Shown here: piece after piece, positions 1 through 9,731 of the stretch
Layout of the letters: every line of letters starts with the position of its first letter
Position numbering within the stretch: the stretch's first letter is position 1
Source: Crambe crambe
Lineage: Eukaryota; Porifera; Demospongiae; Poecilosclerida; Crambeidae
Assembly: GCA_963924555.1 (NCBI GenBank)
Contig: OZ004581.1
Span: forward strand, 186,001 to 250,000
Length of the DNA stretch: 64,000 bases
Direction of reading: 5' to 3'
Notes under the pieces: model-generated
Database searches by the model: none
Told to the model about the DNA's origin: nothing
What the model saw: only the letters and a program-made list of their open reading frames with translations
Translations under genes and position numbers: made by a program

Positions 1-114
1 ACAGCCATAACAGCAGTGAAGTCCTGCTTGATGGGATAGGACATGGAAGATCACACAAAATATGCAGCAAGAACTTAAATAATATAATAAATATTAATAA
101 CAATAGCTAATCAG

Positions 115-1478
115 CTATTCTGAATTTTTGTGTTTCTTCTTGACAATAAAGGCATGATAATAAAAATTTGAGAACAGAATCAACATACTAAGGCCATAGA
201 AGATCGAATAAATGCAAAAAGTATGATACAAGTAACCAAGCACAGCATGAGTAATTCCCACCAAAAACTGAATCATTTGCATTTGTGTGATCCTTTTCTT
301 CCATGTGAAACTGTGCAGTGGGTAAAGAGCAGTTAGGAAGTAGTACCCATACATGACAACATGGACCATGGAGTTAAGACCAAGGACTGGGGCCACAGCT
401 GGGATGGGTGAGATAAAACAGGACCAGTCGGCGAGCATGGTGATACTGCTATGATGGAATACATGGAGAAAGGAGATTTGGCGAATTCGATGCCTGAGGA
501 TCATGAAGACAGTGTCAAGAAGTTCATAAAGTTTAGATATCCAGTATATCACTATGCCATAGTAAATATAGCCATCATCCTTCTTTGTTGAGAAAAAATT
601 TGGATCCTAAAATAATTGATAGTTAATGATGGTGATCCAATTCTAGTAATTTATAGTGAAACCTCCGATAAAGACACTCTAAAGAAAGATAAACCTCTCA
701 TCTAAAAGTACCCTAAACCTTGACAACCTCTCTACAACTGGTTGGGTCCCAAGTGTGTCCTTATTTGGAGGTTCCACTGTATTTATAAGAGAACCTTGTA
801 GAAGCCAATGGTGAACAGTACAACTGCGCAAAGACTGAGCAGGCAGCAGATTAGGTTATGGACTATGAGAGGTTTCCGAAGCTCGAGAGGAGAGAAGATT
901 TTCATTAGACGAGGGGAGAGGAATATGAGGAGTAAGTAGAGAGCTATCACAGGTGCACTGCGAGAGGTGACGAAAGTGTACACGACTGGAAAAGATCAAA
1001 CACAGAGTCATGGCACTAATGTGTAAAGATCACACAATCAATGACTTCCATTATTGTGAGTGGCACTATTTAGAGTAATTGAAATAATATCATGTAATTG
1101 TCACATTATAAATTTTGCTGCATATAATAATTATGAATGGATGTATAATAAAAGTTTGGGTACCCAACAAGCCTCAATGGTCGGATCCTAGGTTAAAAAT
1201 TAAGATCTGTGATCCCTCCTTTTATATATTGTCTTAATTGAGCTGCATAGTAAATGATTAAAAGCACACAGTTTGAGCTGTGCTAAATAATAACATTATT
1301 GTTAATGGATTTTTATGAATTTTGATTGATTAGCTATTAAAGTACCTGTTCCGTAGCTCAGCACCATCTTAGCAGATTCCAATTGCGGAGGCATAAAGCC
1401 ACTTAGATAATAGACTAGACTATCCGGTATATCGTAACGTCTCAGTCGATTTGCGGTCGGCACACGCGGCAGCTGCAT
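115..1478 (-). CDS. ELO-family very-long-chain fatty acid elongase
   Basis: Three exons: 1346-1478, 795-985 and 115-606; phases close to give 271 aa, the usual ELO length. The ATG at 1478 opens 44 codons, exon 2 carries the first membrane segments and the vHNL..LLS region, and exon 3 starts after a TTTTAG acceptor. The catalytic histidine box HVFHH lies at residues 156-160, preceded by the family's K-Y-E-L-L-D-T-V-F motif, and five to six further hydrophobic segments follow. The C-terminus is lysine-rich (KKKHKNSE), as is common for ER-retained elongases. Known role of the family: the condensing 3-ketoacyl-CoA synthase step of fatty-acid elongation in the ER membrane. Substrate length cannot be read from sequence; the DDGYIYY stretch before the K-Y-E motif is not diagnostic. 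A miniature-element pair sits 20 bp upstream of the ATG, so the promoter/5'UTR is partly transposon-derived. Confidence 0.9.
654..779. mobile_element. CAGTGGAACCTCC-family MITE in elongase intron 2
   Basis: A 126-bp copy of the window's most abundant miniature element, ending GGAGGTTCCACTG and flanked by TA on both sides. It occupies most of the intron between elongase exons 2 and 3. Confidence 0.7.
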
Positions 1479-1497
1479 CCGGCCGGCCGGCCGGGTA

Positions 1498-1627
1498 CAG
1501 CGGTTTTCCAAAACCTTGCAACAGGAAGGTGGAAAGCGGAAGTGATTGGAGCGAACTGGTTGGTCAGATTGCTCATATTGATCATGTGACTCGCTTTCTG
1601 CAGTTGCAAGATTTTGGAAAATTGCTG
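1498..1627. mobile_element. TA-flanked MITE, copy 1 of tandem pair
   Basis: A 130-bp element with imperfect ~25-bp terminal inverted repeats starting CAGCGGTTTTCCAAAAC and ending in its complement, flanked by TA (1496-1497 and 1628-1629). The right end is degraded (ATTGCTG instead of ACCGCTG). TA duplication and small size suit a non-autonomous Tc1/mariner-type element; no coding capacity. Confidence 0.8.
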
Positions 1628-1629
1628 TA

Positions 1630-1759
1630 CAGCGGTTTTCCAAAACCTTGCAACAGGAAAGCGGAAAGCGGAAGTGATTGGAGCGAACTGGTTGGTCAGA
1701 TTGCTCATATTGATCATGTGACTCGCTTTCTGTAGTTGCAAGATTTTGGAAAACCGCTG
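1630..1759. mobile_element. TA-flanked MITE, copy 2 of tandem pair
   Basis: Nearly identical 130-bp copy directly following copy 1 and sharing its TA (1628-1629); right TA at 1760-1761. Both inverted ends are intact here. It lies just upstream of the elongase start codon. Confidence 0.8.
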
Positions 1760-2245
1760 TAACGGTTGTCGACGACAACTTGTCGTCTCTATGCGCATGC
1801 GCCCTAGCCGGGGTCAGTCAGTGATAATGAACTTTGTTGTTACTAACTCTAGCTAGCTAGCTCTCTGAGCTGGCCGGCTGTGTGTGATGCGATGCGGCGG
1901 CGGGGCAACGCCTCTCCTCCTCCCCTCCCTCGAAGGTCCCTTTCACCACAAAAAAAACAAACAAACAATACACAACAAAACTAGCCTAGCCCAAGTTTCA
2001 CACGCGTAATATTAATGGATATCCGGAATGGAATGGAATTGGATTCAGAAATACGACCACGTACCATGCATACAAAGTAATAGGAAACATTAATAGCATA
2101 TAAATACAGAAAAATGAAGAAAACTGGAAACAGAAACAGAATAATATTTATATAATTCTATGAAAACTTAAAATCAAGCCAGGTGTAATAGTAAGTTCCT
2201 ACAAGGACTTGTATATCAGGTCGAAGGGGGTGGGATCACACATGT

Positions 2246-4398
2246 TCAAAGGGACTGGTACCCTGAACCCTTGCCACACTTCTTACAGCAGGGAGAGAAG
2301 GTGAACATCACTCCATCCTGCAAGTGAGCGAATGAGAGAGAGAGAGAGAGAGAGATGTAAGCACCCCCTTCCTCAAAATATGAGACTTACTTTAATCAGT
2401 AGAGGAAGCTCCTTCCAGAAAGAGTAATTAGGAATCATCTCCGCACCTCGTGCACCCTTGACCTTGTACATGATGACACTTCCAATGACAAAGTAAGCTA
2501 TAATCCCAACGATCAACCTGAAGGAAGCAAAAATCAAAATGAGTTCTCTTGCGTACAGTTAGTTGGTGGGGGGTGGGGGGGGATTGCAGGTTTTCCAGTC
2601 AGTTTTTATAGCTATACATTTAAAACTGCTAATCATGTCTGGACAATAATAGAGTTTTACTGTGAGCCCTGGGATGCTGGGATGGGGATTACTAAACTGG
2701 GCTTCCAAAAAAGTACTTGGTATTTGAGGCTGGCAAGTTTGTTTTGTTTAGAATTGGTGGTTAGTGAGTTTGTTAAAGACTGTGGTTTCTCATTTGATAG
2801 AAATGATGAAATATTTAAAAGTACTCCACACACATTCAGCTTTTACCAGGGACAAGGTGCACTACATATAAGGTGACACAGGAACCTCCACTCTACACAC
2901 ACGACTTGTAACCAACACAATGCTCCTTTGAAGAAGGAAAAAAATATCAGTTATGACTACCATATCATCATGGTACGATGAATTTCCTCTCTAGGGCTAG
3001 CTTTAGTTGTAAATAATTTTCAGTAAGCATTCGTTGGCTAATGAATACTGGATAAATTGCAGGGCTCACAATAAACACTCTATTATTGTGTGGACATAGT
3101 TATCTAATGACAGGAAAAAATTGGTCGGACAAAGGCAGAAAATGACCGACCGGGAAATATCCTGTGACTGACTGTTATTGTGAGCCCTGAAATAGAAAGT
3201 CCAGAAATTTTTTCTTAGTGGGTTTGAGAATTGGCTAGCTAGGGAAGACTTACAAGATGATGATGACAAGACCAATGATACCAACCACAGTGCCTGTGTT
3301 ACCACCATCATCCTCCTCACTAGGGCTGATAGTGATGTTGAAGGTCTACAGGTGGAGAGGGGGAAGGGGGAGGAGGGGAAGGAGGGGAGGGGAAGGGGGA
3401 GGGGAGAGGGAAAGGGAAGGGAGGAGTGAAGCAATAGAAAGAAAGCATGACAGCAATGGGACTGCATATCTTCCATACTTCAATAGAGTGGGTGTGGTCA
3501 CAACGCCAGTGGACTCTCTATGTATGATGTGTATACTCACGTAAGTATGGAAGCCAGGGAAAATGTTGCCTGGGTCCTCAGACACATCTTCAACTTGAGG
3601 GTCCGTAACAGATGAACTCACTGTGAAAGCAAACTGTGCTTGCCTGAAACACACCAAAGAACCAAAGTCAATAAAAGCAGTTAGAGTGCACAGCCACACC
3701 TGAACTACATTGGAAACCCTTTATCTAATCATCAAGCGGACTTCAAGCCCAGAATAGTCATATATGTAAATGAACTCCTCATGCAGTAACCATCAAGCTT
3801 GACTGCTTACTATTTCTACCTATTGATCTGGTTAATAATAAGTGCATACCTAGGAAGGCTACCATCACTCTCTCCACCTTGGTAGAAGATAGAAAACGAA
3901 GTCTTGCTCTCCACATTGAAGAAAAATTGATTACTCATTCCTAACGAATGCAGTTGATTCTGCCACAGATCATGTTGGCATACCTATTAAATGACACCAT
4001 AGTTAGAGGAAAACCAAAGCAGGTCAGAGAGAAGGACTTACAGCTGCACCCTTCATGCCATTGTCCTCACAATATTTGGAAGGTCCACACAATGACACAT
4101 GATATTCAAGGTGATTTTCCTTAGCAGCCGTGATATTCATGGCCCTGCATAGGTAAATATTAAACCAGTGTCCCAGCCTCTATACGGAGCTACTATACCA
4201 TCCTTTCTAGCTAGCTACAACTCACTCCAATATATCTGCGACCTCTGTCAGATCGATTGCAACTCCTACAGCGGTGTCCTTACAAGTGCACGGAGTTTTT
4301 TCTGTAGTGCAGTTAGTGATGGTAGCGGCTTCGCACGCGGTGCTGCACAGCACCAACCACGTCGCTAACAAACTGATTGCTAAGCACACACACTTCAT
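2246..4398 (-). CDS. M6PR: Cation-dependent mannose-6-phosphate receptor-like protein
   Basis: Seven exons: 4226-4398, 4042-4144, 3850-3983, 3541-3643, 3254-3345, 2391-2517 and 2246-2317; 267 aa (mammalian CD-MPR is about 277). It has an N-terminal signal peptide, a luminal MRH-type beta domain with FYQGGESDG resembling the CD-MPR core YKGGDEYD, then one membrane segment (VVGIIGLVIII... continuing in the next exon). The tail is the best match: GARGAEMIPNYSFWKEL aligns with the CD-MPR tail GAKGMEQFPHLAFWQDL. The protein ends GYQSL, a YXX-hydrophobic sorting signal, in place of the vertebrate acidic-dileucine end. Known role of the family: carrying phosphomannosyl hydrolases from Golgi to endosomes. 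Whether the sugar-binding Gln/Arg/Glu/Tyr set is complete is unclear, because the Cys pattern of the C-terminal half of the lectin domain differs. Some relative such as an Atg27-type protein is the alternative. Confidence 0.8.
2591..2671. mobile_element. Truncated GGGCTCAC-family MITE
   Basis: Right-hand part of the element seen complete at 3060-3189 and 5384-5512, ending TGTGAGCCCTG. Lies in an intron of the M6PR-like gene. Confidence 0.55.
3060..3189. mobile_element. GGGCTCAC-family MITE
   Basis: A 130-bp element with inverted ends CAGGGCTCACAATAA / TTATTGTGAGCCCTG, in an intron of the M6PR-like gene. No ORF. Flanking bases here are not a clean TA duplication. Confidence 0.7.
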
Positions 4399-4563
4399 GT
4401 TTTCTTCCTGGACGAGCGCAGTTTCAGATTAGTCATGTGATAAGTCACGTTATAGAATTGCGCACGCGCGAGCGAGATCGAGGCACGCGCGCGCAGCGCA
4501 CGTAGGCTAGCTAGCTACGTACACGTACACGTGACCACATAATTTTAAAATTGACGATCGTTT

Positions 4564-4596
4564 CCAATTCTTATGAGGTAAGGGTCGTTCGGTGCA
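4564..4596. repeat. 33-bp dispersed repeat, copy 1
   Basis: CCAATTCTTATGAGGTAAGG followed by GTCGTTCGGTGCA; a copy differing at three positions lies at 9155-9187. Function unknown; it contains GAGGTAAGG, which looks like a splice donor. Confidence 0.5.
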
Positions 4597-4620
4597 TGCA
4601 TACGTACATACATACACATA

Positions 4621-4904
4621 CAGTGGATTGCAGGTACTACAGCGGTTTTCCAAAATCTTGCAACTGCAGAAAGCGAGTCACATGAGCAATCTGACCAACC
4701 AGTTCGCTCCAATCACTTCCGCTTTCCACTTTCCTGTTGCAAGGTTTTGGAAAACCGCTGTAGGTTGCTTGACACTAGTACTTCAGCCAGCAAGATCACA
4801 TGGACCAATCAGATTCATGCTGACATCTACCTGCAAATCTGATTGGTCCATGTGACCTCGGTGGCTGGAGTACCCGGTACCCGTACCCAACCTGCAATCC
4901 ACTG
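4621..4904. mobile_element. Nested TA-flanked inverted-repeat element
   Basis: Outer 15-bp inverted ends CAGTGGATTGCAGGT / ACCTGCAATCCACTG are flanked by TA at 4619-4620 and 4905-4906. A second palindrome (GACCAATCAGATT with its complement) lies at about 4800-4850, and a complete member of another MITE family is inserted at 4640-4760. Confidence 0.75.
4640..4760. mobile_element. CAGCGGTTTTCC-family MITE inside another element
   Basis: A 121-bp member of the family at 1498-1759, in the opposite internal orientation, with both inverted ends intact and TA at 4638-4639 and 4761-4762. Confidence 0.75.
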
Positions 4905-4924
4905 TATAAAGATGGAGCTGTGCG

Positions 4925-5310
4925 AGGCTGACAGGCAGGAGCTAGTCTGGCATAGCACCGCCCACCGACTTGAGTAGTGGTCTGGTGACATATAATACAA
5001 CGAGTTGTGCCGTTTAGCAGGAAAACTGCTAAATCAATGAATATCATTAAATGACGTTTAATGACGTAAAATTACGCAAACACTTGGAGCCTTTTCCTGT
5101 AAGTTCGCACGCTAAAATTGTACCTGCCATGCTCGCCAATTAAATTAAGAATAACTATGACAACTGTGATGTCATTGGCTGATTATAATACCGCTTCCGA
5201 CGACACTTCCTGTTAGTAACGCGCATGCGCAATAGAATCCACCAGAATTCACCAGACCACCTACTAAAGTCGGTGGGCGGTGCTGTGCCAGACTAGGCAG
5301 GAGCTGGGTC
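4925..5310. repeat. Inverted repeat pair, ~65-bp arms
   Basis: The arm at about 4925-4990 (containing GCACCGCCCACCGACTTGAG) is repeated in reverse complement at about 5245-5310. The ~255-bp loop holds no recognisable gene. Probably a further defective palindromic element; ends were not defined. Confidence 0.6.
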
Positions 5311-5383
5311 ACCCAAGTGACGAGTGGAGCCCGTACAACGGTAAGGAAGTCTTGTCCACCAAAGTTTGAACTGTAGCTAACTA

Positions 5384-5512
5384 CAGTGCTCACAATAACA
5401 GTCAGTCACAGGACATTTTCCAGTCAATTTATTCATATTATTATAGTCATACTCTTAAATTGCTATTAGATAATCATGTCCGGACAATACTAGAGTGTTA
5501 CTGCGAGCCCTG
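5384..5512. mobile_element. GGGCTCAC-family MITE with TA duplication
   Basis: 129 bp, ends CAGTGCTCACAATAAC / CTGCGAGCCCTG, TA at 5382-5383 and 5513-5514. Same family as 3060-3189; the TA here supports a Tc1/mariner-type origin. Confidence 0.7.
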
Positions 5513-5539
5513 TAACTAGCCCTGTAACTAGAACTGTGA

Positions 5540-7040
5540 CCTCTGTGAGGGGTGCATGGGAGCTTATTAGAGGGGTGTGGCCTTTATATTGAGCTGTGGG
5601 GATGGGTGTGGCTGCTTTTAATGTCCTCAGTGAAGCCGTAGGATGGGTGCGGCCATTCAATTGCCCTTGATAAAGCCACAGAGTCTGATTGCTCCTACGA
5701 AGTTGTAGGATGGGTGTGGCTGTTTAATGAAGTGGGTGTGGTTGTCTATTTGCTCTTAATGAAGCCATAGAGTGGGTGTGGCTGTTTAATCGCCCTTAAT
5801 CAAGCTGCACGACTGTTTAACTGCCCTTAAACAGCCACACCCACTCAATTAAGGAGCAATTAAACAGTCATGCGGCTTCATTAAGGGCGATTAAATGGCC
5901 ACACCCACCCTGTGGCTTCATTTGTGGCTTAATTAAGGAGCAATTAAACAGTCATTCAGCTTCATTAAACAGCCACACCCACCCTGTGGCTTCATTAAGG
6001 GCGATTAAATGGCCACACCCACCCTGTGGCTTAATTAAGGAGCAATTAAACAGTCATTCAGCTTCAGGGCGATTAAACAGCCACACCCACCCTGTGGCTT
6101 CATTAAGGACGATTAAACGGCCACACCCACCCTGTGGCTTCATTTGTGGCTTAATTAAGGAGCAATTAAACAGTCATTCAGCTTCATTAAACAGCCACAC
6201 CCACCCTGTGGCTTCATTAAGGGCGATTAAACGGCCTCACCCACCCTGTGGCTTAATTAAGGAGCAATTAAACAGTCATGCGGCTTCATTAAGGGCAATT
6301 AAACAACCACACCCAGTCTGTGGCTTCATTAAGGACGATTAAACAGCCACACCCAGTCTGTGGCTTCATTAAGGACAATTAAACAGCCACACCCACCCTG
6401 TGGCTTCATTAAGGGCAATTAAACGGCCGCACCCACCCTGTGGCTTAATTAAGGAGCAATTAAAACAGTCATGCCGGCTTCATTAAGGGCGATTAAACAG
6501 CCACACCCAGTCTGTGGCTTCATTAAGGATGATTAAACGGCCACACCCACCCTGTGGCTTCATTAAGGGCAATTAAACGGCCGCACCCACCCTGTGGCTT
6601 AATTAAGGAGCAATTAAACAGTCATGCAGCTTCATTAAGGGACGTAAATGGCCACACCCACCCTGTGGCTTCATTAATGAAGCTGCATGACTGTTTAATT
6701 GCCCTTAATGATGCCAGAGAGTGGGTGTGACTGCTTAATGAACCCACAGGATGGGTGTGGCTATTTACGTCCCTTAATGAAGCCGCATGACTGCCTTGAT
6801 GAAGTCACAGGGTGGCTTTGGCCCTTAATGAAGCCGCAAGGTGGGTATTTCTGTTTAATTGCCCTTAATTACCCTTAATGAAGTCATAGAACTGTTTAGA
6901 TTCAGCCATAAGATGGGTGTGGCTGTTTGCTGTTTTTTGGCCTTAATTAAGCTGGAAAAGGGGTGTGGCTTTCTGCAGTACAAAGGGTTGTCCTTCATTA
7001 AGGGGTGTGGCTGGCTGTCTTATGAAACCATACAGCTATA
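5540..7040. repeat. Minisatellite array with two orientation switches
   Basis: About 1.5 kb of degenerate ~40-bp repeats built on CACCCACCCTGTGGCTTCAT and TTAAGGGCGATTAAACAGCC. From ~5540 to ~5830 and from ~6680 to ~7040 the unit is in one orientation; from ~5830 to ~6680 it is inverted. A longer compound unit with AATTAAGGAGCAATTAAACAG recurs. Nearly every unit contains TTAA, the piggyBac target. Open frames across it are low-complexity and were not called. Confidence 0.85.
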
Positions 7041-7090
7041 GGGGAGGGGCATAGAGGGGTGTGGTATTATCATGTGATATTTTTTTGTAG

Positions 7091-8736
7091 AACTTTCTAG
7101 TGATGATGACAACAGTTTGGAAGAAGAAGAAGAAGAAGAAGAAGAAGAAGATTATGATGATGATGAAGAAGAAGAAGAAGACCTAGATGGTGCACTACCT
7201 ACCCCCAAGCGTCGGCGGTTAGCTAGTGTCATTGGACTTGGCCTGTCTCTCACCTCTGGTCGTTATCCTAAGTATAGGTATTGTGGTGTTATTGGCCCTT
7301 ATCAGCATCTGGACCCTGCAGAGCATACCCCATTAGATTATTTGAGTTTATTGTGGCCAGATTCCTTGAATGATTTGATTGTGACAGAGAGCAATAGGTA
7401 TGCCGGGAGGAAGAATCGGTCAAGATGGGTTGATATTACTAAGAGTGAATTCTTGGCTTTCCTTGGGGTTCAACTAGTGATGGGGATACACCGCCTGCCC
7501 AGAATTAATGATGCATGGAGTAAGGATAAGTTATTGGGAGTAGAGGGAATCCAGAGGTGTATATCTAGGACTAGATTCTGGGATATTAGGTCCAATTTGC
7601 ATTTGGTGGATGATGCGGCCCTTCCTCCTGGTGGTAGCAGCCTGACCCGTAAAATTATGCCACTGTTAGATACACTTGGTGATAAATTTTTCTTGAATTA
7701 TAGTCCTGGCCAAGAGCTGGCGGTTGATGAAGCCATGATTAAGTATAAGGGTCATGCGAAGGGTAAAGTGGTGATGCCCAAGAAGCCAATAAAGAAGGGA
7801 TTTAAGATTTGGTGTTGTTGTTGTTCCTGTTGTGGATACCTCTGCACTTTTCAAGTGTATGAGGGAAAACCTATCAACCTGGTAATTGGCGAGCGGGAAG
7901 CAGAGAAGGGTATGGTTATGAGAGTGGTCACAGATCTCCTTAGACCCTTTGTAGATATGAATCATGTTGTTTATTGTGATAACTTTTTTTCCAGTGGGCC
8001 TCTTGTGGAATCGTTGGCTAAGGATAAGATTTATTATGTTGGCACCATCAAACAGAGAGCATTAGGATTTCCTGCAAATTTGAAGGGTGTTAAGCCTCCT
8101 AGGGGAAGCTATGTTGTAGAGAGAGTGGGAGATGTGTGTTACTATGTTTTTAATGATCGTAAGGTGGTGTCCTTTGTGAGTAATGTGTTTCCTGAGCATA
8201 TGGAAGATGAAGTGCCACGGGTTCAGAGAGGTGGTAGAATAGGGTATCAGTCAGTCCCCCCACTATTGCCGGCCTATAATAAGTACATGGGTGGAGTTGA
8301 TCGCCTTAGTCAGCTTAGAAAGAGTTATGGTTATGATAAGAAATCTAAGAGGTATTGGTTGCGTGCCTTTTTCCAGTTCCTTGACTATGCAGTAGATAAT
8401 GTCTTTATTTTGTACAAGCATAATTGTAAGTATTATAGAGTGAAAGCATGTAAGCTGCTGGATTTTAAATTGGATTTGGTTCGCCTTCTGTTAAAGGATA
8501 AGAGGTATAGGGAAAGGTCTCCTTCTAGTAGTAGTAGTAGTGGTGGTGCAATGGATGATGTCAGTGTTGAATGTAGTCTGGTTAAGTCCACTGACGCTGG
8601 CTTGCTGCGGGGTAGGTGTGAACAGTGCTTAATCAAGAGGGCGAAACGAGTTCGATTTACATCCTACGCCTGTTCCATCTGCAGGAAACGACTGTGTAAA
8701 ATTCCTTGCTTCAGAGACTTTCATAGATTACAATAA
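7091..8736 (+). CDS. piggyBac-type transposase (5' end not resolved)
   Basis: One long open frame. It starts with an acidic stretch encoded by GAA/GAT microsatellite, then a basic PKRRRL motif, and the DDE_Tnp_1_7 core. The three catalytic Asp are present: AVDEAMIKYKG (codon at 7726), YCDNFFSS (7978) and YMGGVDRLSQ (8299), with spacings of 84 and 107 residues against 78 and 101 in the insect element. A C-terminal cysteine-rich finger (CEQC...CSIC...C...C...H) follows, which in this family binds the transposon ends. There is no ATG near the N-terminus: the frame opens after a TTTTTTTGTAG acceptor at 7090, so at least one upstream exon is missing from my model. An oddity is WCCCCSCCGYLC in place of the usual ADSKTGY-like strand, from a TGT microsatellite. 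No clear terminal repeats were found, so it may be a transposon remnant or a domesticated PGBD gene. Confidence 0.85.
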
Positions 8737-9154
8737 TTATCATTATTAGCTGTTTCTGATCACCACCATAATCATAATCACAATAATTATCATGATAATA
8801 ATCCTATTTAAATACTTATATGAATGAGATGAAGAGTGACTGTAGGGGAGTGTGGTGATGTCATCTGAGGTGTATGAGGCAGTTCACATGAGGGTATTAT
8901 AAGAGCAGGTGTGCAGCTAGTGTGACTAGGATGCACAGAACTGATCAGATGAAGAGAATGTGATGGAACAGTGGGTTGGGTGACATGTTGGGTGTATTAG
9001 TGGTATAGTATGAGGGAGTTCACATGTGGATCTAATGAGGGTATTATAGTAGTTATCTCAGTTAGATGAAGGAGCTGAGGGGATATAGTAGTTATCGAAG
9101 GAGCTGAGCTCAAGATCAATAGGTCAACCTTATGTCAGTGGAATAACGCCAATT
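8737..9154. other. Spacer without recognisable gene
   Basis: AT-rich sequence after the piggyBac stop. Two loose copies of a motif containing AGTTCACATG and GAGGGTATTATA (about 8880-8900 and 9010-9045) are the only structure seen; no poly(A) hexamer or terminal repeat could be assigned. Confidence 0.5.
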
Positions 9155-9187
9155 CCAATTCTCGTGAGGTAAGGGTCGTTCAGTGCA
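9155..9187. repeat. 33-bp dispersed repeat, copy 2
   Basis: Second copy of the sequence at 4564-4596 (three mismatches), here 35 bp outside the left end of the RAG1-like transposon, so it is not part of that element. Confidence 0.5.
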
Positions 9188-9221
9188 ACAGCCATGCGCG
9201 CGCGCAGCCCTAGCTAGCTAG

Positions 9222-9239
9222 CACAGCCGTTTCATTCCA
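9222..9239 (+). repeat. Left terminal inverted repeat of RAG1-like transposon
   Basis: CACAGCCGTTTCATTCCA. The first five bases equal those of the V(D)J recombination-signal heptamer CACAGTG. Confidence 0.85.
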
Positions 9240-9731
9240 GACATTTACAGATAATTAAATTTAACATACGTAATTACGGTATTGTTATGTCCGCCCACGC
9301 GTTTCACAATTAAATTCTTTTTTAATCGTGGTACTATAGCAACTGTCCTATAATGCACAAATGTTGCTATGATAGCTGTTTGTCACGTTATTGTAGTACT
9401 ATGGGCTGTAATAAACCCCTAGCAACCATCTGCGCATGCAAATCACAAACGCTATACCAACGCGCAGCAGCTGTACATTCAAACCTCAAGCGTCCTGCCA
9501 CAACCGGTATTCATATCCTGTGGGTAAAGAAGGCGTCACCAAAAGAATTCAATTTTCCTGTGCGGTATGTTAACACTAATTAGTAGTCAATGCATTGAGG
9601 AAGTCCTAACACAAGAGTATGTGTTGCTACATTTTTTCCCTTAAGAGATACTAGGCGATCAAAACTAACAAAAATTTCAATAATCTTTATGTAAAAATAA
9701 TGTACACACAGCAGCTACACTTTGTCTTTTG

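Noticed and set aside
1302..1798. Frames with repeated FSKILQLQKAS / SESHDQYEQSDQ
   Set aside because: They come from the tandem MITE pair; only the segment 1346-1478 is a real exon (elongase exon 1).
3066..3699. Pro/Ser- and Gly/Arg-rich frames on both strands
   Set aside because: They arise from the GGGAAGGGGGAGG purine tract within the M6PR-like gene.
5986..6342. 118-codon frame in the minisatellite
   Set aside because: Pure repeat translation with no domain; other frames are equally open.
9353..9583. 76-codon frame with several cysteines inside the transposon left region
   Set aside because: No splice link to the transposase and no recognisable motif; the transposase ATG at 9732 already precedes the first RAG1-like zinc ligand.
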